DNA of 12,034 nt from Rhodospirillales bacterium Alpha_05 (GTDB taxonomy: Bacteria; Pseudomonadota; Alphaproteobacteria; Rhodospirillales; Rhodospirillaceae): positions 1-12,034 of the forward strand of contig LUYR01000033.1 of the NCBI GenBank assembly GCA_001603335.1. Direction: 5' to 3'. Every line of letters starts with the position of its first letter. Positions within the stretch are counted from its first letter, which is position 1. Positions 1 through 6,877 of this stretch are shown here, piece after piece. A program made the position numbers and the translations under genes. Under the pieces are notes generated by a model. That model ran no database searches. It was given only the letters and a program-made list of their open reading frames with translations, and was not told the DNA's origin.

Positions 1-632
1 GTCTTGGCCTGCGGCGCTTGCGCGGCGGCGGCGACCGGCGCCACGGCGGCTTCGGTCGCGGCTTCGGCATTGGCCTGGGCGAGCGGATCGGTCATCGCGG
101 CGAGCTGCTGCTGCGCGGCGGTTTCGGCATCGGTGACGGGAACGGTCGGCTGCGCCACCGGCTGGGCGGCGGCGTCCTGCGGCGCCTGCGCCGTCGCGTT
201 GGCGTCGGGCTGGGCCGCGTCCTTGGTCTCGGCCTTGTCCTTGGTCGGGGCCTTGGCGGCCTTCTCGCTCGGCTTGTCCTTCACCGGGGCGTCGTCGGCG
301 GCGTCGGTCTTCGCGTCGACGCGGTCGTCGGCGGTGGCGCCGTCGTCGCTCCGCATACGGTCGTCACGCTTTTCCGGCGCGGTGGCGGCAGCGTCGCGGT
401 CTTTCGCCCGCGACGGACGCTCGGCGCGCTCGGTGGCGGCGCTCGCATCCTTGGTCGCGGCGATCTTGTCGCCGAAGAGGGTGTCGAGCGCGCCGACGGC
501 ATCGCCGGCTCCGACCTTGCCACGGGCGGAGGCGAGCGCGTCGGTGAATCCTTTCGCGGCCGAGGTACGGCTGGGAGTGGTGGCCGCAGCCTTGTCGGCG
601 GATTTCTGGGCGAGCAACGCGTAAAGGTCCAT
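1..632 (-). CDS. fliK: Probable flagellar hook-length control protein FliK, N-terminal part (cut by window edge)
   Basis: About 210 residues are visible, starting MDLYALLAQKSADK, with no stop before the window edge, so the C-terminal part is missing. After the first 35 residues the chain is low complexity, very rich in Ala, Lys, Asp, Pro and Gln, as is usual for the disordered N-terminal half of FliK, which measures hook length and triggers the export switch. The conserved C-terminal switch domain lies outside the window, so the name rests on composition and context. The ATG at 632 is preceded by an AGAGGA ribosome site about seven bases upstream, and a sigma-54 element at 673-689 fits a flagellar gene of the intermediate class. 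A flagellin-like gene lies just upstream on the same strand. Another Ala/Lys-rich flagellar or envelope protein remains possible. Confidence 0.5.
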   Translation of the reverse strand, partial: MDLYALLAQKSADKAAATTPSRTSAAKGFTDALASARGKVGAGDAVGALDTLFGDKIAATKDASAATERAERPSRAKDRDAAATAPEKRDDRMRSDDGATADDRVDAKTDAADDAPVKDKPSEKAAKAPTKDKAETKDAAQPDANATAQAPQDAAAQPVAQPTVPVTDAETAAQQQLAAMTDPLAQANAEAATEAAVAPVAAAAQAPQAK

Positions 633-672
633 GACCGTCCTCTTGCGGATAGTGGGTTCGCAAGAGTTCATC

Positions 673-689
673 AGCAATCCCCGGGCCAA
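673..689 (-). promoter_or_regulatory. Sigma-54 (-24/-12) promoter of the fliK-like gene
   Basis: Read on the minus strand the element is TTGGCCCGGGGATTGCT. It has the invariant GG and GC exactly ten bases apart and differs from the consensus TTGGCACG-N4-TTGCT at a single position (C for A). The -12 GC lies about 43 bases before the ATG at 632, so transcription would start near 662 and give a leader of about 30 bases. Sigma-54 control of hook-class flagellar genes is established in alphaproteobacteria such as Caulobacter. No enhancer site for a FlbD-type activator was identified. Confidence 0.75.
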
Positions 690-768
690 TCCGGATATCG
701 CTCTTAACGTGTTGAAAAAGAATTGGAAAAATTCGGCCTGCGTGCCGATGCGCGCCCCGGAAACGCGA

Positions 769-791
769 AGGGCGGCAAGATCTGCCGCCCT
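769..791 (-). terminator. Hairpin, possible terminator after the flagellin-like gene
   Basis: A perfect nine-base-pair stem (AGGGCGGCA pairing with TGCCGCCCT) closes a five-base loop. It begins 24 bases after the stop codon of the flagellin-like gene. On the minus strand the stem is followed by TTCGCGTTTCC, a poor T-tract, so it may be a weak intrinsic terminator or a 3'-end stabilising hairpin. It also separates that gene from the sigma-54 promoter of the fliK-like gene. Confidence 0.5.
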
Positions 792-814
792 GTGCTGGAG
801 GAATCTACCGAGGC

Positions 815-1912
815 TCAGCCGGTGAAGTCGAAGATCGAACTGCGACCGGAGTTGGCGAAGATCGAGGTGTAGTACGACTGCTGCGCCGACATGTTTTCGA
901 AGGTCTGCTTCAGGATCTGGAGTTCCTGCTGCTGCTTGACCTGCGCCGCGTAGGTGGCGGAAAGCTGGGCCTTCATCGCGTCGGAGCGGTCGGCGTTGAG
1001 CGCGTTGAGGGACTTGTCGACCTTGTCGCCAGCCGCCTTGACCACCACCGCCATGCCGCCGAGTTGGCCTTCCGCCGCGGCGACGGTGTTGTCCGCCTTG
1101 GTGATCGCTTCGGTGACGGCGGCTCGGCCTTCCTCGGAGTCGAGGTCGTAGAACCAGCTCTGCATCACCCCGAGGCCGCCGGTCTTGAGCGTGCCGGTGA
1201 CCTGCGTGGCGGAATTCTCCGGGTCGACGGTCATGGTGATCCGTCCGGTTTCCGGGTCGTAGCTGTCGAGGCGGAGACCGGTTCGGGTGGAGGCGAAGCC
1301 GTCGGCCTTGGTGCTGTCGCGCTCGTTCTGGGTGTTGTAGACGGTGTACTGGGTGATCGAGGACGAGCCGGGATCGGGCACCCAGGTGGTCCCGTCATCC
1401 GCAGCGACGTAGAAGTCCGAGCCGACGTAGGTTCCGCCGATCGAGGTTTCGTCGCCCGCGATGTCGCTGGTGAACGTGATCTCGTTTGGCGTCCAGTCGG
1501 TCGAGACGACGTTGCCGATCGGGTTGTAGGCCGGGGCGTAGGTGTCCGCGGTGCGATTGATCTGGTCGACGTAGTCGTCGAACTTGGTCTTGAGCGCGGC
1601 CTTTGCCTCGTCCGTATCCGCCTCGCCGTAAAGCCCGACGGTGATCCGCATTTGCAGCAGCAGGTCTTTGATCGCGGTGATGCCTTCTTCGCCGTTCTCG
1701 ACCGCGACGCCCGCGTTGCTGACACTCGCCTTAACCTTGGCGTACTGGTTGGACTTGGTGTCGTAATACGTGGACTTCGACTCGAAGGCGTCCTGGAGCT
1801 TGGCGGACGTGGCGTCGAGCTCTTCCGATTTGCGCTGGACGATTTGGTTATAGACGACCTGCTTCCAGTCCATGCTGGCGAGGCCGTTGTTGGAGAGAAC
1901 CGTCGTGCTCAT
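815..1912 (-). CDS. Divergent flagellin-family protein
   Basis: The protein has 365 residues and no signal peptide, as expected for a substrate of the flagellar export apparatus. Residues 60-125 resemble the flagellin D1 region: the stretch around NGEEGITAIKDLLLQMR, then an acidic DTDEAKAAL segment and FDDYVDQINRTADTY match the usual pattern of one helix, a loop and a second helix ending in an Ile-Asp/Asn-Arg-type motif. Residues 130-255 form a variable middle rich in Thr, Ser, Asp and Gly, the part exposed on filaments. Residues 262-352 return to long helices resembling the C-terminal flagellin arm. It lacks the classical N-terminal pattern with conserved Asn and Leu residues, and ends in FDFTG. 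An AGGA ribosome site lies about eight bases before the ATG at 1912. It could be a filament protein, a minor or hook-junction component, or another flagellin-like protein. The adjacent glycosyltransferases make it a candidate substrate (inference). Confidence 0.6.
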   Translation of the reverse strand: MSTTVLSNNGLASMDWKQVVYNQIVQRKSEELDATSAKLQDAFESKSTYYDTKSNQYAKVKASVSNAGVAVENGEEGITAIKDLLLQMRITVGLYGEADTDEAKAALKTKFDDYVDQINRTADTYAPAYNPIGNVVSTDWTPNEITFTSDIAGDETSIGGTYVGSDFYVAADDGTTWVPDPGSSSITQYTVYNTQNERDSTKADGFASTRTGLRLDSYDPETGRITMTVDPENSATQVTGTLKTGGLGVMQSWFYDLDSEEGRAAVTEAITKADNTVAAAEGQLGGMAVVVKAAGDKVDKSLNALNADRSDAMKAQLSATYAAQVKQQQELQILKQTFENMSAQQSYYTSIFANSGRSSIFDFTG

Positions 1913-2024
1913 GTCGCTCGTCCTCGTTCTGAGGGGCCATGCTCGGTGCCCGCGCTTTCGCGGCAGGTTCGATCGGGCACTATAGCAGAAATTCGTACCA
2001 AACCATTAACGCGAAGCTGACCGA

Positions 2025-2804
2025 TCAGGCGGGGCGGCACGCGGCGTAGACGCCGAAGGCGGTCGCGTCGGCCGGGCGATCGGTGACAAATTCGGCTTGT
2101 TGAACCACTTGCAACCCTGCCTGGGCACAGAACGCGGCGATCTCGGCGGTGGAAAACGCGCGCATCACGTGGGTCTCGTCGATCCGCCGCGTCGCGCCAC
2201 TGGATTTGTCGCGGATGTCGAGTTGGAAGTCGATTCGCACGACTCCGTCGCCCGCGGTGTGCGGCACCGATCGCCGTCGGATCGCGTAGGTGTCGTCTTC
2301 CACCGTGCGTTCGCGGACCGTCGGCGGGTCGGCGATCACCGCCGGGAGATGCCAGAAGTCGAACAGCACCACACCCCCCGGAGCGACGTGGGCGCGCGCG
2401 GTCGCGAGCGCGGCGAGCACATCCGCGTCGGTGGTCTGATAGCTCATCACGTGGAACAGCAAGGTCACGAGGTCGGCGCGGTCCGCCGAGCGGAAATCGC
2501 GCACGTCGCCGAATTTGATCGAGACCCGTGCTCCGATGTCGGGCGCGGCACGTTCGAGATTGCGGTTTGCACAGGCGATCATGCCGTCGCTACGCTCAAC
2601 CCCGGTGACCGTGACGCCCGAGGCGGCGAGCGCCATGGCGTGGCGGGCGGAACCGCAGCCGAAGTCGATGGCCGAGGCGATCGGAGCGCCGCGCACCGCA
2701 CGCGCGCGGTCGAGGACGAAGGCGGCCTCGGCGGCGTAATCCTTGTCGGCATAGAGAAGATCGTAGGCTGCGGCGTAATCGCCGAACGGCTGGGTCATGC
2801 TCAT
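2025..2804 (-). CDS. Class I SAM-dependent methyltransferase
   Basis: A 259-residue protein of the Methyltransf_25/11 type. Motif I is AIDFGCGSARH at residues 45-55, the SAM-binding glycine loop. The acidic residue closing strand beta-2 is E70 in VTVTGVE, and KFGDVRDF around 97-104 is the adenine-contact region. The segment around APGGVVLFDFWHLP (141-154) matches the post-strand-4 region. The C-terminal half, with DETHVMRAFSTAEI, resembles small-molecule and sugar methyltransferases. Its ATG overlaps the stop of the upstream aminotransferase gene in an ATGA, so the two are probably translationally coupled; a second ATG two codons downstream is an alternative start. Being the last gene of the glycan run, it may methylate a sugar hydroxyl or amino group, or a glycan end. 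The substrate cannot be read from the sequence. Confidence 0.85.
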   Translation of the reverse strand: MSMTQPFGDYAAAYDLLYADKDYAAEAAFVLDRARAVRGAPIASAIDFGCGSARHAMALAASGVTVTGVERSDGMIACANRNLERAAPDIGARVSIKFGDVRDFRSADRADLVTLLFHVMSYQTTDADVLAALATARAHVAPGGVVLFDFWHLPAVIADPPTVRERTVEDDTYAIRRRSVPHTAGDGVVRIDFQLDIRDKSSGATRRIDETHVMRAFSTAEIAAFCAQAGLQVVQQAEFVTDRPADATAFGVYAACRPA

Positions 2805-3931
2805 GGGGAATCCAGGATCGTGCGCAGCGCCTCGGCGGCGCGATGGAAGCCGGCGTCGTCGGTGCCGAGGCCGCCGGGGAGGTAGAGGCCGCGACGCGCG
2901 ATCCGCTCGGCCACCGGCAGACGCACGCCGTCGAAAAGACCCATGCGGCGGAACACCGGCTGCTCATGCATCGGCCAGAAGAACGGCCGCGAACCGATTC
3001 CCGCCGCCTGGAGACGCGCCATCACCGCGTCGGCATCCAGCGGGAAATCGTCGTCGAGGACGATGCCGTACACCCAATAGCTGCTCCGTCCGCCGTTTGC
3101 CTCGGCGAGGGGGCGGCGGATATGGGGGGCGTCGCCGAGGAGGCGATCGTAGAGCGCGCCGATCTCGCGCTTGCGGGCGAGGAAGCGTTCGGCCCGCTGG
3201 AACTGGGAAAGTCCGAGCGCGGCCTGGAGGCTGCTCATGCGAAGGTTCCAGCCGAGATCCTCGTGGACGAACCGGCGCGGGCCGAAGCAAAGATTGCGCA
3301 GGCCGCGGCAGGTCTCGGCGAGGGCGTCGTCATCGGTGAGGATCATTCCGCCTTCGCCGGTGGTGACGAGCTTGTTCGGGTAGAAGCTGAAGGTGGACAG
3401 GTCGCCGAAGCCGCCGCAGGCGCGGCCATGGCAGGTGACGCCGTGGGCCTCCGCCGCGTCCTCGATAATCCGGAGGTCGTGCCGGGCGGCGATCTCGAGG
3501 ATCGCGGGCATGTCGCAGGGCAGGCCGTAGATGTGCACCGGCATGATGGCCCGGACAGCCGGATCGCGCGCCGCATCGGCAGTCTGGGCGATGTCCATGG
3601 TCCAGGTGGCGGAATCGCAGTCCACCGCCACCGGAACCAGACCGGCGCGGACGATGGCGGCAGCGCACGAAATGATGGTGAAGCTCGGCAGGATCACCTT
3701 GGACCCGGCGGGAAGGCGCAGCGCCGCGACGGCGGCGTCGAGCGCGGCGGAGCCGTTGCTCACCGCGATCGCGTGGCGGCGGCCGCACCACGCAGCGATG
3801 GCGCGCTCGAACTCGGCCACCAGTGGGCCTTCGGAGCTGATCCAGCCGTCGTCGATGCACGCGGCGAGCGCTTCGCGGTCCCGGGGTTCCAGGCAGGGGA
3901 CATTGACCGGGACGAAATCCGTTTGCCCCAT
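2801..3931 (-). CDS. DegT/DnrJ/EryC1/StrS-family sugar aminotransferase (perosamine-synthetase-like)
   Basis: A 376-residue PLP enzyme of normal length for the family, which transfers an amino group from glutamate to a keto-sugar nucleotide. Visible marks are GWISSEGPLVAEFE (29-42), the NGSAAL cofactor-loop segment (59-64), MPVHIYGLPCDM (130-141), the PLP-ring aspartate in IIEDAAEAHG (155-164), and the Schiff-base lysine K187 in FSFYPNKLVTTGEGG. The C-terminal WPMHEQPVF and ERIARRGLYLPGG segments resemble GDP-perosamine synthetase and related 4-aminotransferases. The ATG at 3931 is chosen because the alignable domain starts there, an AGG ribosome site precedes it, and the cupin gene ends only two bases upstream; the frame stays open further up but there it is antisense or overlapping noise. 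The product would be an amino-dideoxy sugar nucleotide; whether it is perosamine, a legionaminic-type precursor or something else is open. Confidence 0.88.
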   Translation of the reverse strand: MGQTDFVPVNVPCLEPRDREALAACIDDGWISSEGPLVAEFERAIAAWCGRRHAIAVSNGSAALDAAVAALRLPAGSKVILPSFTIISCAAAIVRAGLVPVAVDCDSATWTMDIAQTADAARDPAVRAIMPVHIYGLPCDMPAILEIAARHDLRIIEDAAEAHGVTCHGRACGGFGDLSTFSFYPNKLVTTGEGGMILTDDDALAETCRGLRNLCFGPRRFVHEDLGWNLRMSSLQAALGLSQFQRAERFLARKREIGALYDRLLGDAPHIRRPLAEANGGRSSYWVYGIVLDDDFPLDADAVMARLQAAGIGSRPFFWPMHEQPVFRRMGLFDGVRLPVAERIARRGLYLPGGLGTDDAGFHRAAEALRTILDSP

Positions 3932-3933
3932 GA

Positions 3934-4395
3934 TCAGCCTGCCGCGACCGGGGCCGGCATCGGGCGAATCCGGTCCGCCGCGACGGCGTCGAAACGGCGC
4001 TTGTCGGCGGGGCCGACGTAAGGTCCCTGCTTGATTTCGATCATCTCGAGATCCTCGGTGACCTCGAAGCCGTGCCCCCCGGCAATCAGGAGCACGAGAT
4101 CGCCTGCGCCGAGCTCGACACTGCCGATGTAGGCGGCGGCTTGATCGGCGGCATAGAAGTCGATGCGCAGGCCGCCCTTGCGGATCACCAGGACTTCCTG
4201 CGTGATCGTGACTTCGCGGCAGACCGGACAATGCACGTGCGCGTCGATTCGGTGTCCGGCACGGTGGCTCATCAGCGCCAGTTGCTGCGAATAGGCGTCC
4301 TCGGTGAGAAACGAGATCCCGGGCTGCATCGGCCCGTCGCGGACGATGATCGCCAGCAGGATGCCGTCGTGGATGATGCGTTCGACCTGACTCAT
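3934..4395 (-). CDS. Small cupin-fold protein
   Basis: A 153-residue protein with one cupin barrel. The first cupin motif shows H53-V-H55 followed by E67 and G74, and the second shows LGAGDLVLLIAGGHGF with H108, giving the usual three-His, one-Glu metal set. The spacing between the HxH and the Glu is longer than usual and contains CPVC (C56, C59). Cupins of this kind occur beside sugar aminotransferases in surface-polysaccharide clusters, where some act as isomerases, epimerases or sensors, but the role here is not known. It ends two bases before the aminotransferase gene. The ATG at 4395 has an AGGA about eight bases upstream. The C-terminal 15 residues are Ala/Pro-rich and probably unstructured. 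Confidence 0.7.
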   Translation of the reverse strand: MSQVERIIHDGILLAIIVRDGPMQPGISFLTEDAYSQQLALMSHRAGHRIDAHVHCPVCREVTITQEVLVIRKGGLRIDFYAADQAAAYIGSVELGAGDLVLLIAGGHGFEVTEDLEMIEIKQGPYVGPADKRRFDAVAADRIRPMPAPVAAG

Positions 4396-4463
4396 GCGCC
4401 GCGTCCTGGTTTGTGCACGGGCGATTGCCCTAACACGGAAGTCGTGGGAAAAGCGTTAACGGC

Positions 4464-5354
4464 TTACGCCAAGCCGGGCCACACCGGTAGCCTGGGATGG
4501 AGAAGGGAGGTCGCGGAGCCGATGAACAGGCCGATTCCCTTCGGATCCATCACCGTCTCCTTAAGCGCGAGGAGATAGACGTCGACCGGGAGCGACCGAT
4601 TGCGCAGTTCGAACTTGGGATCGGCGGTGGAGTGCATCGCGCTGCGATCCCGGGCAATCTGCGGCAGCAGTTCGGCGGGGACGTCGGGGGTCATCTCGTC
4701 GAAGAAGTACTTCGCGTCGCGCAGGTCGACGCCGAGCAGGACGACGTTGCGATACCCGGCGCAGATCGCGAAGTTGACCGCGAGAGTCATCGTCGACATG
4801 TGGTGGATCAGCCACCCGAAGCCGCTGTCGAACCAGCCCTTGTCGTCGAACGCCGACATCGCCTCGCGCAGCACCCCGGCGTCGGTGCAGGGCAGGTGGG
4901 TCGGGCAGTTCAGATAGACCCGTTCGCGCAGGCGCGGCGGGAACATGTCGATCGGCACCTGTGCCATCAGGGTCTGGCGGAAGTCGTAGATCAGCGGTAC
5001 GGGGGCCGTGCCGTAGCAATGGTCGAGGAGGGCGAAGTAGCGCTCGAGTTCGGTCGGCTTCGGCAGCCACGGCTCGTGGACGAAGAAGACGTCGGGAACC
5101 GCCGGGAGAAGCAGCGAAAAGTTCAACCCGATCAGGTCGCCCTGGGTCTTGAGGCTCGCCACCCCGCCCGGAATCGCGTTGACCGAGGTGCCGCTGCCGA
5201 GAATGAACGCGGTGTCCTTGGTCTTGAAGTCTTCGGGGCGGAGGCTCTCGATGCCGCGGAACGGCGGATTGGTCTCGCACCAGGTGTTCACCGCAAGGGT
5301 GAGCTGGCGGGCTTCCTTCAAGTCGGTCTCGACGCGGTCCCAATCCGTGCTCAT
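4464..5354 (-). CDS. Maf/DUF115- or GT42-like putative glycosyltransferase
   Basis: A protein of 296 residues. After about 45 residues comes AFILGSGTSVNAIPGG (49-64), a beta-strand plus Gly-Ser-Gly-Thr-Ser loop like the nucleotide-sugar loop of DUF115 (Maf flagellin transferases) and GT42 sialyltransferases. It is followed by LIGLNFSLLLPAVPDVFFVHEPW, where such proteins compare a donor-site strand with a position-naming aspartate. GYRNVVLLGVDLRDAKYFFDE (200-220) resembles the GYK-x-IYLxGIDF motif of GT42 enzymes. The gene lies directly downstream of a cytidylyltransferase gene, fitting a transferase that uses a CMP-activated nonulosonate (inference). The ATG at 5354 is preferred over the TTG at 5357 because the strong GGGGGAGG site is five bases before the ATG and only two before the TTG. 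Family membership is a pattern judgement, not a search result. Confidence 0.5.
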   Translation of the reverse strand: MSTDWDRVETDLKEARQLTLAVNTWCETNPPFRGIESLRPEDFKTKDTAFILGSGTSVNAIPGGVASLKTQGDLIGLNFSLLLPAVPDVFFVHEPWLPKPTELERYFALLDHCYGTAPVPLIYDFRQTLMAQVPIDMFPPRLRERVYLNCPTHLPCTDAGVLREAMSAFDDKGWFDSGFGWLIHHMSTMTLAVNFAICAGYRNVVLLGVDLRDAKYFFDEMTPDVPAELLPQIARDRSAMHSTADPKFELRNRSLPVDVYLLALKETVMDPKGIGLFIGSATSLLHPRLPVWPGLA

Positions 5355-5356
5355 CA

Positions 5357-5374
5357 ACGCCTCCCCCGGAGTGT
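5357..5374 (-). promoter_or_regulatory. Strong ribosome binding site deciding the start of the Maf/GT42-like gene
   Basis: On the minus strand the sequence reads CTCCGGGGGAGGCGT followed by TG and then ATG. The GGGGGAGG core is optimally placed (five bases) for the ATG at 5354 and too close for the TTG at 5357. This supports a separate, efficient initiation after the cytidylyltransferase gene, whose stop codon lies 27 bases upstream of the ATG. Confidence 0.6.
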
Positions 5375-5381
5375 GCTTCGG

Positions 5382-6068
5382 TCAGCGCGGCGCGCCGGCG
5401 GCGATCAAGGCTTCGACGATGATGATGTCGTCGGCGGTCTTGACCATGGTGCCCGAGGTCTTCGGGATCGGGATCGAGCCGAAGGTGCCGCAGAACAGCG
5501 CATAGCCGTGGGCGGCGTATGCGGTCAGGAAGACCTCGCGGCGCCAGATCATCATGGCGTAGTTGAACAGGTCGACGGGCGGCAGGTCCTGGGTGCGGGC
5601 AAAACGGGTGTCGCGGCTGAAGTTGAGCGGCTTGCCGTCGATCTCGGCGTGCGAATAGCGGCGTTCGGCGGTGATCGCGCTGTCGAGGGTCCGGGTGTGG
5701 AACTGGGTCAGGGTGGCGCGGATGTCGCTCGCGGTCTGCAACGGCGTGGTGGTGTTGACCCACGCGACGACGTCGGCTTCGAACTTCTGCAGGAAGTCGT
5801 TGACCACGTCGTCCGACTGCACCTCGCTGCCGCCGAGCGGTTCGGGGCGCAGGTAGAATTCCGCTCCCCAGGATTTCGCGATGTCCTCGAAGATCGGGTT
5901 GTCGCCGTTGACGATCACCCGGTCGAAGCTGCCGGAGTTGAGCGCCGCCTCGATCGCATAGGTCATCAGCGGTCGGCCGTTGACCTCGATCAGGTTTTTC
6001 TGGCGCAGGCGCTCGCTGCCGATACGCACCGGGATCATCGCAATGGTGGAGGGCTTTGCCGCGTTCAT
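5382..6068 (-). CDS. Acylneuraminate cytidylyltransferase-family enzyme (CMP-nonulosonate synthetase-like)
   Basis: A 228-residue protein, the usual size for bacterial NeuA-type enzymes, which join CMP from CTP to an acidic nine-carbon sugar. The N-terminal nucleotide loop is IPVRIGSERLRQKNL (12-26), corresponding to IPARxGSxRxxxKN, with R14, S18, R20 or R22, K24 and N25 kept; the second glycine of the loop is Ile. GRPLMTYAIEAAL (31-43), the strand VIVNGDNP (51-58), WVNTTTPLQTASDI (103-116, matching the PTSPLR segment) and the C-terminal TADDIIIVEALI (211-222) complete the fold. The ATG at 6068 overlaps the upstream stop in an ATGA and has AGGAG seven bases upstream. No nonulosonate synthase or epimerase gene is present here, so the sugar must come from elsewhere. 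A CMP-Kdo-like or other sugar specificity cannot be excluded. Confidence 0.75.
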   Translation of the reverse strand: MNAAKPSTIAMIPVRIGSERLRQKNLIEVNGRPLMTYAIEAALNSGSFDRVIVNGDNPIFEDIAKSWGAEFYLRPEPLGGSEVQSDDVVNDFLQKFEADVVAWVNTTTPLQTASDIRATLTQFHTRTLDSAITAERRYSHAEIDGKPLNFSRDTRFARTQDLPPVDLFNYAMMIWRREVFLTAYAAHGYALFCGTFGSIPIPKTSGTMVKTADDIIIVEALIAAGAPR

Positions 6069-6853
6069 TTTGCATCTCCTGAAGGAAACTGCTTGCGCCC
6101 GGCGGCGAGGATCGCCTTGTGCCGGTTGACGTCGGTGTCGTGGGAGGGCGGGCCGACGTCGCGCTGGCCGATCCAGGTGCTCTGCTGGTCGGGCACGTAG
6201 TCGCACAGTCCCCAGCCGTGCAGGAAACCGGCGCAGAAGCCGCGCATGGTGTTGCGGTGGACCTGCGAGCCGGTCTGGCACGAACTGATGCCGAGCACGT
6301 CGGGATCCCACATCCGGAAGACGTTGAGGTAGTGGTGGAACGGCATGAAGCGCTGATCGGCGGCGACGCCGAAGATGTCGGCGACGATGTTGCGCTCCGC
6401 GTCGAATTTGCGGCGATCCTCGGAGAACAGCACGTGCGGCGAACCCGAGAACACGCCGTAGGCGACGCCCCAGGGCGACATCTTGCCGTACGTGCTGCGC
6501 GTCACCTCGACCATCGTTGGGTACCACTTCTTCGAATAGACGATGTCGTCCTCGACGAAGCAAATGAACTCGGGGCAGTACTTGTCCTGGATCAGGGTTG
6601 TCGCGAGGTTGCGCGACGTGGCCGCCGAGGTCGGGTCGGGGGTCCAGATCAGGTCGTCGAACTCGCACACCCTGAGGGCGGCGATCTTGTCGTAGGAGGG
6701 CGTGGCATCCGAAACGACGATCCGCACCCGGTCGCGGAAGCCGCGCACCGCGAGGCAGAGCGACATCAGCGACTGAACTGCGACGTCCTCGCGCTCGTAG
6801 CTGACGAATACGATCACGGTTTCCGGGCAGTTGAGAGCGCGCACGTCGGTCAT
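6065..6853 (-). CDS. GT-A-type (GT2-like) glycosyltransferase with EDD motif
   Basis: A 262-residue protein. TVIVFVSYEREDVAVQSLMS (12-31) is a first beta-strand and helix as in GT-A folds, RIVVSDATPSYDKIAAL (44-60) is the second, and ICFVEDDIVYSKKWY (97-111) holds the acidic E101-D102-D103 triad in the place of the DXD metal and sugar-nucleotide site. Further on, several His residues (HH at 173-174, H241, H245) and Cys residues could form the acceptor side. No membrane segment is seen, so it is probably cytoplasmic. An AAGGA lies six bases before the ATG at 6853, and its stop overlaps the cytidylyltransferase start. The donor and acceptor are unknown; the assignment to GT2 is by motif layout only and it could belong to an unnamed GT-A family. 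Confidence 0.65.
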   Translation of the reverse strand: MTDVRALNCPETVIVFVSYEREDVAVQSLMSLCLAVRGFRDRVRIVVSDATPSYDKIAALRVCEFDDLIWTPDPTSAATSRNLATTLIQDKYCPEFICFVEDDIVYSKKWYPTMVEVTRSTYGKMSPWGVAYGVFSGSPHVLFSEDRRKFDAERNIVADIFGVAADQRFMPFHHYLNVFRMWDPDVLGISSCQTGSQVHRNTMRGFCAGFLHGWGLCDYVPDQQSTWIGQRDVGPPSHDTDVNRHKAILAAGRKQFPSGDAK

Positions 6854-6877
6854 GATGGTCCTTCGGCTGCGGCGCGC

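Noticed and set aside
1..630. Tandem repeat array in the left end
   Set aside because: The Ala/Lys/Asp-rich coding sequence gives repetitive GCC and AAG codons but no regular repeat unit. It is the usual low-complexity linker of a FliK-like protein.
1983..2003. Sigma-54-like element TTGGTACG...TCTGCT upstream of the flagellin-like gene
   Set aside because: GG and GC are separated by eleven bases rather than the required ten, so it is not a valid -24/-12 promoter. An overlapping TATAGT could be a -10 box, but no matching -35 at proper spacing was found.
3932..4231. N-terminal extension of the aminotransferase frame, and similar upstream extensions of the cytidylyltransferase, STELLO and GT4-like frames
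   Set aside because: The frames are open because of GC bias, but the extra sequence is Arg/Pro/Ala-rich noise overlapping well-supported genes. The family domains begin at the internal ATGs, which have ribosome sites or ATGA overlaps.
4396..4463. Separate promoter for the cupin, aminotransferase and methyltransferase genes
   Set aside because: The 68-base gap has only weak matches (TTAACG and TGTTAG, 18 bases apart), below what I would call. Readthrough from the upstream genes is as likely.
4497..6200. Long plus-strand open frame, with other long plus-strand frames at 1064-2020, 2097-2885, 2843-4021, 6119-7966, 8023-9309 and 9093-10151
   Set aside because: They are opposite-strand shadows of genes with recognisable domains. 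Their translations are low-complexity, rich in Gly, Arg, Asp, Val and His, with no family pattern.
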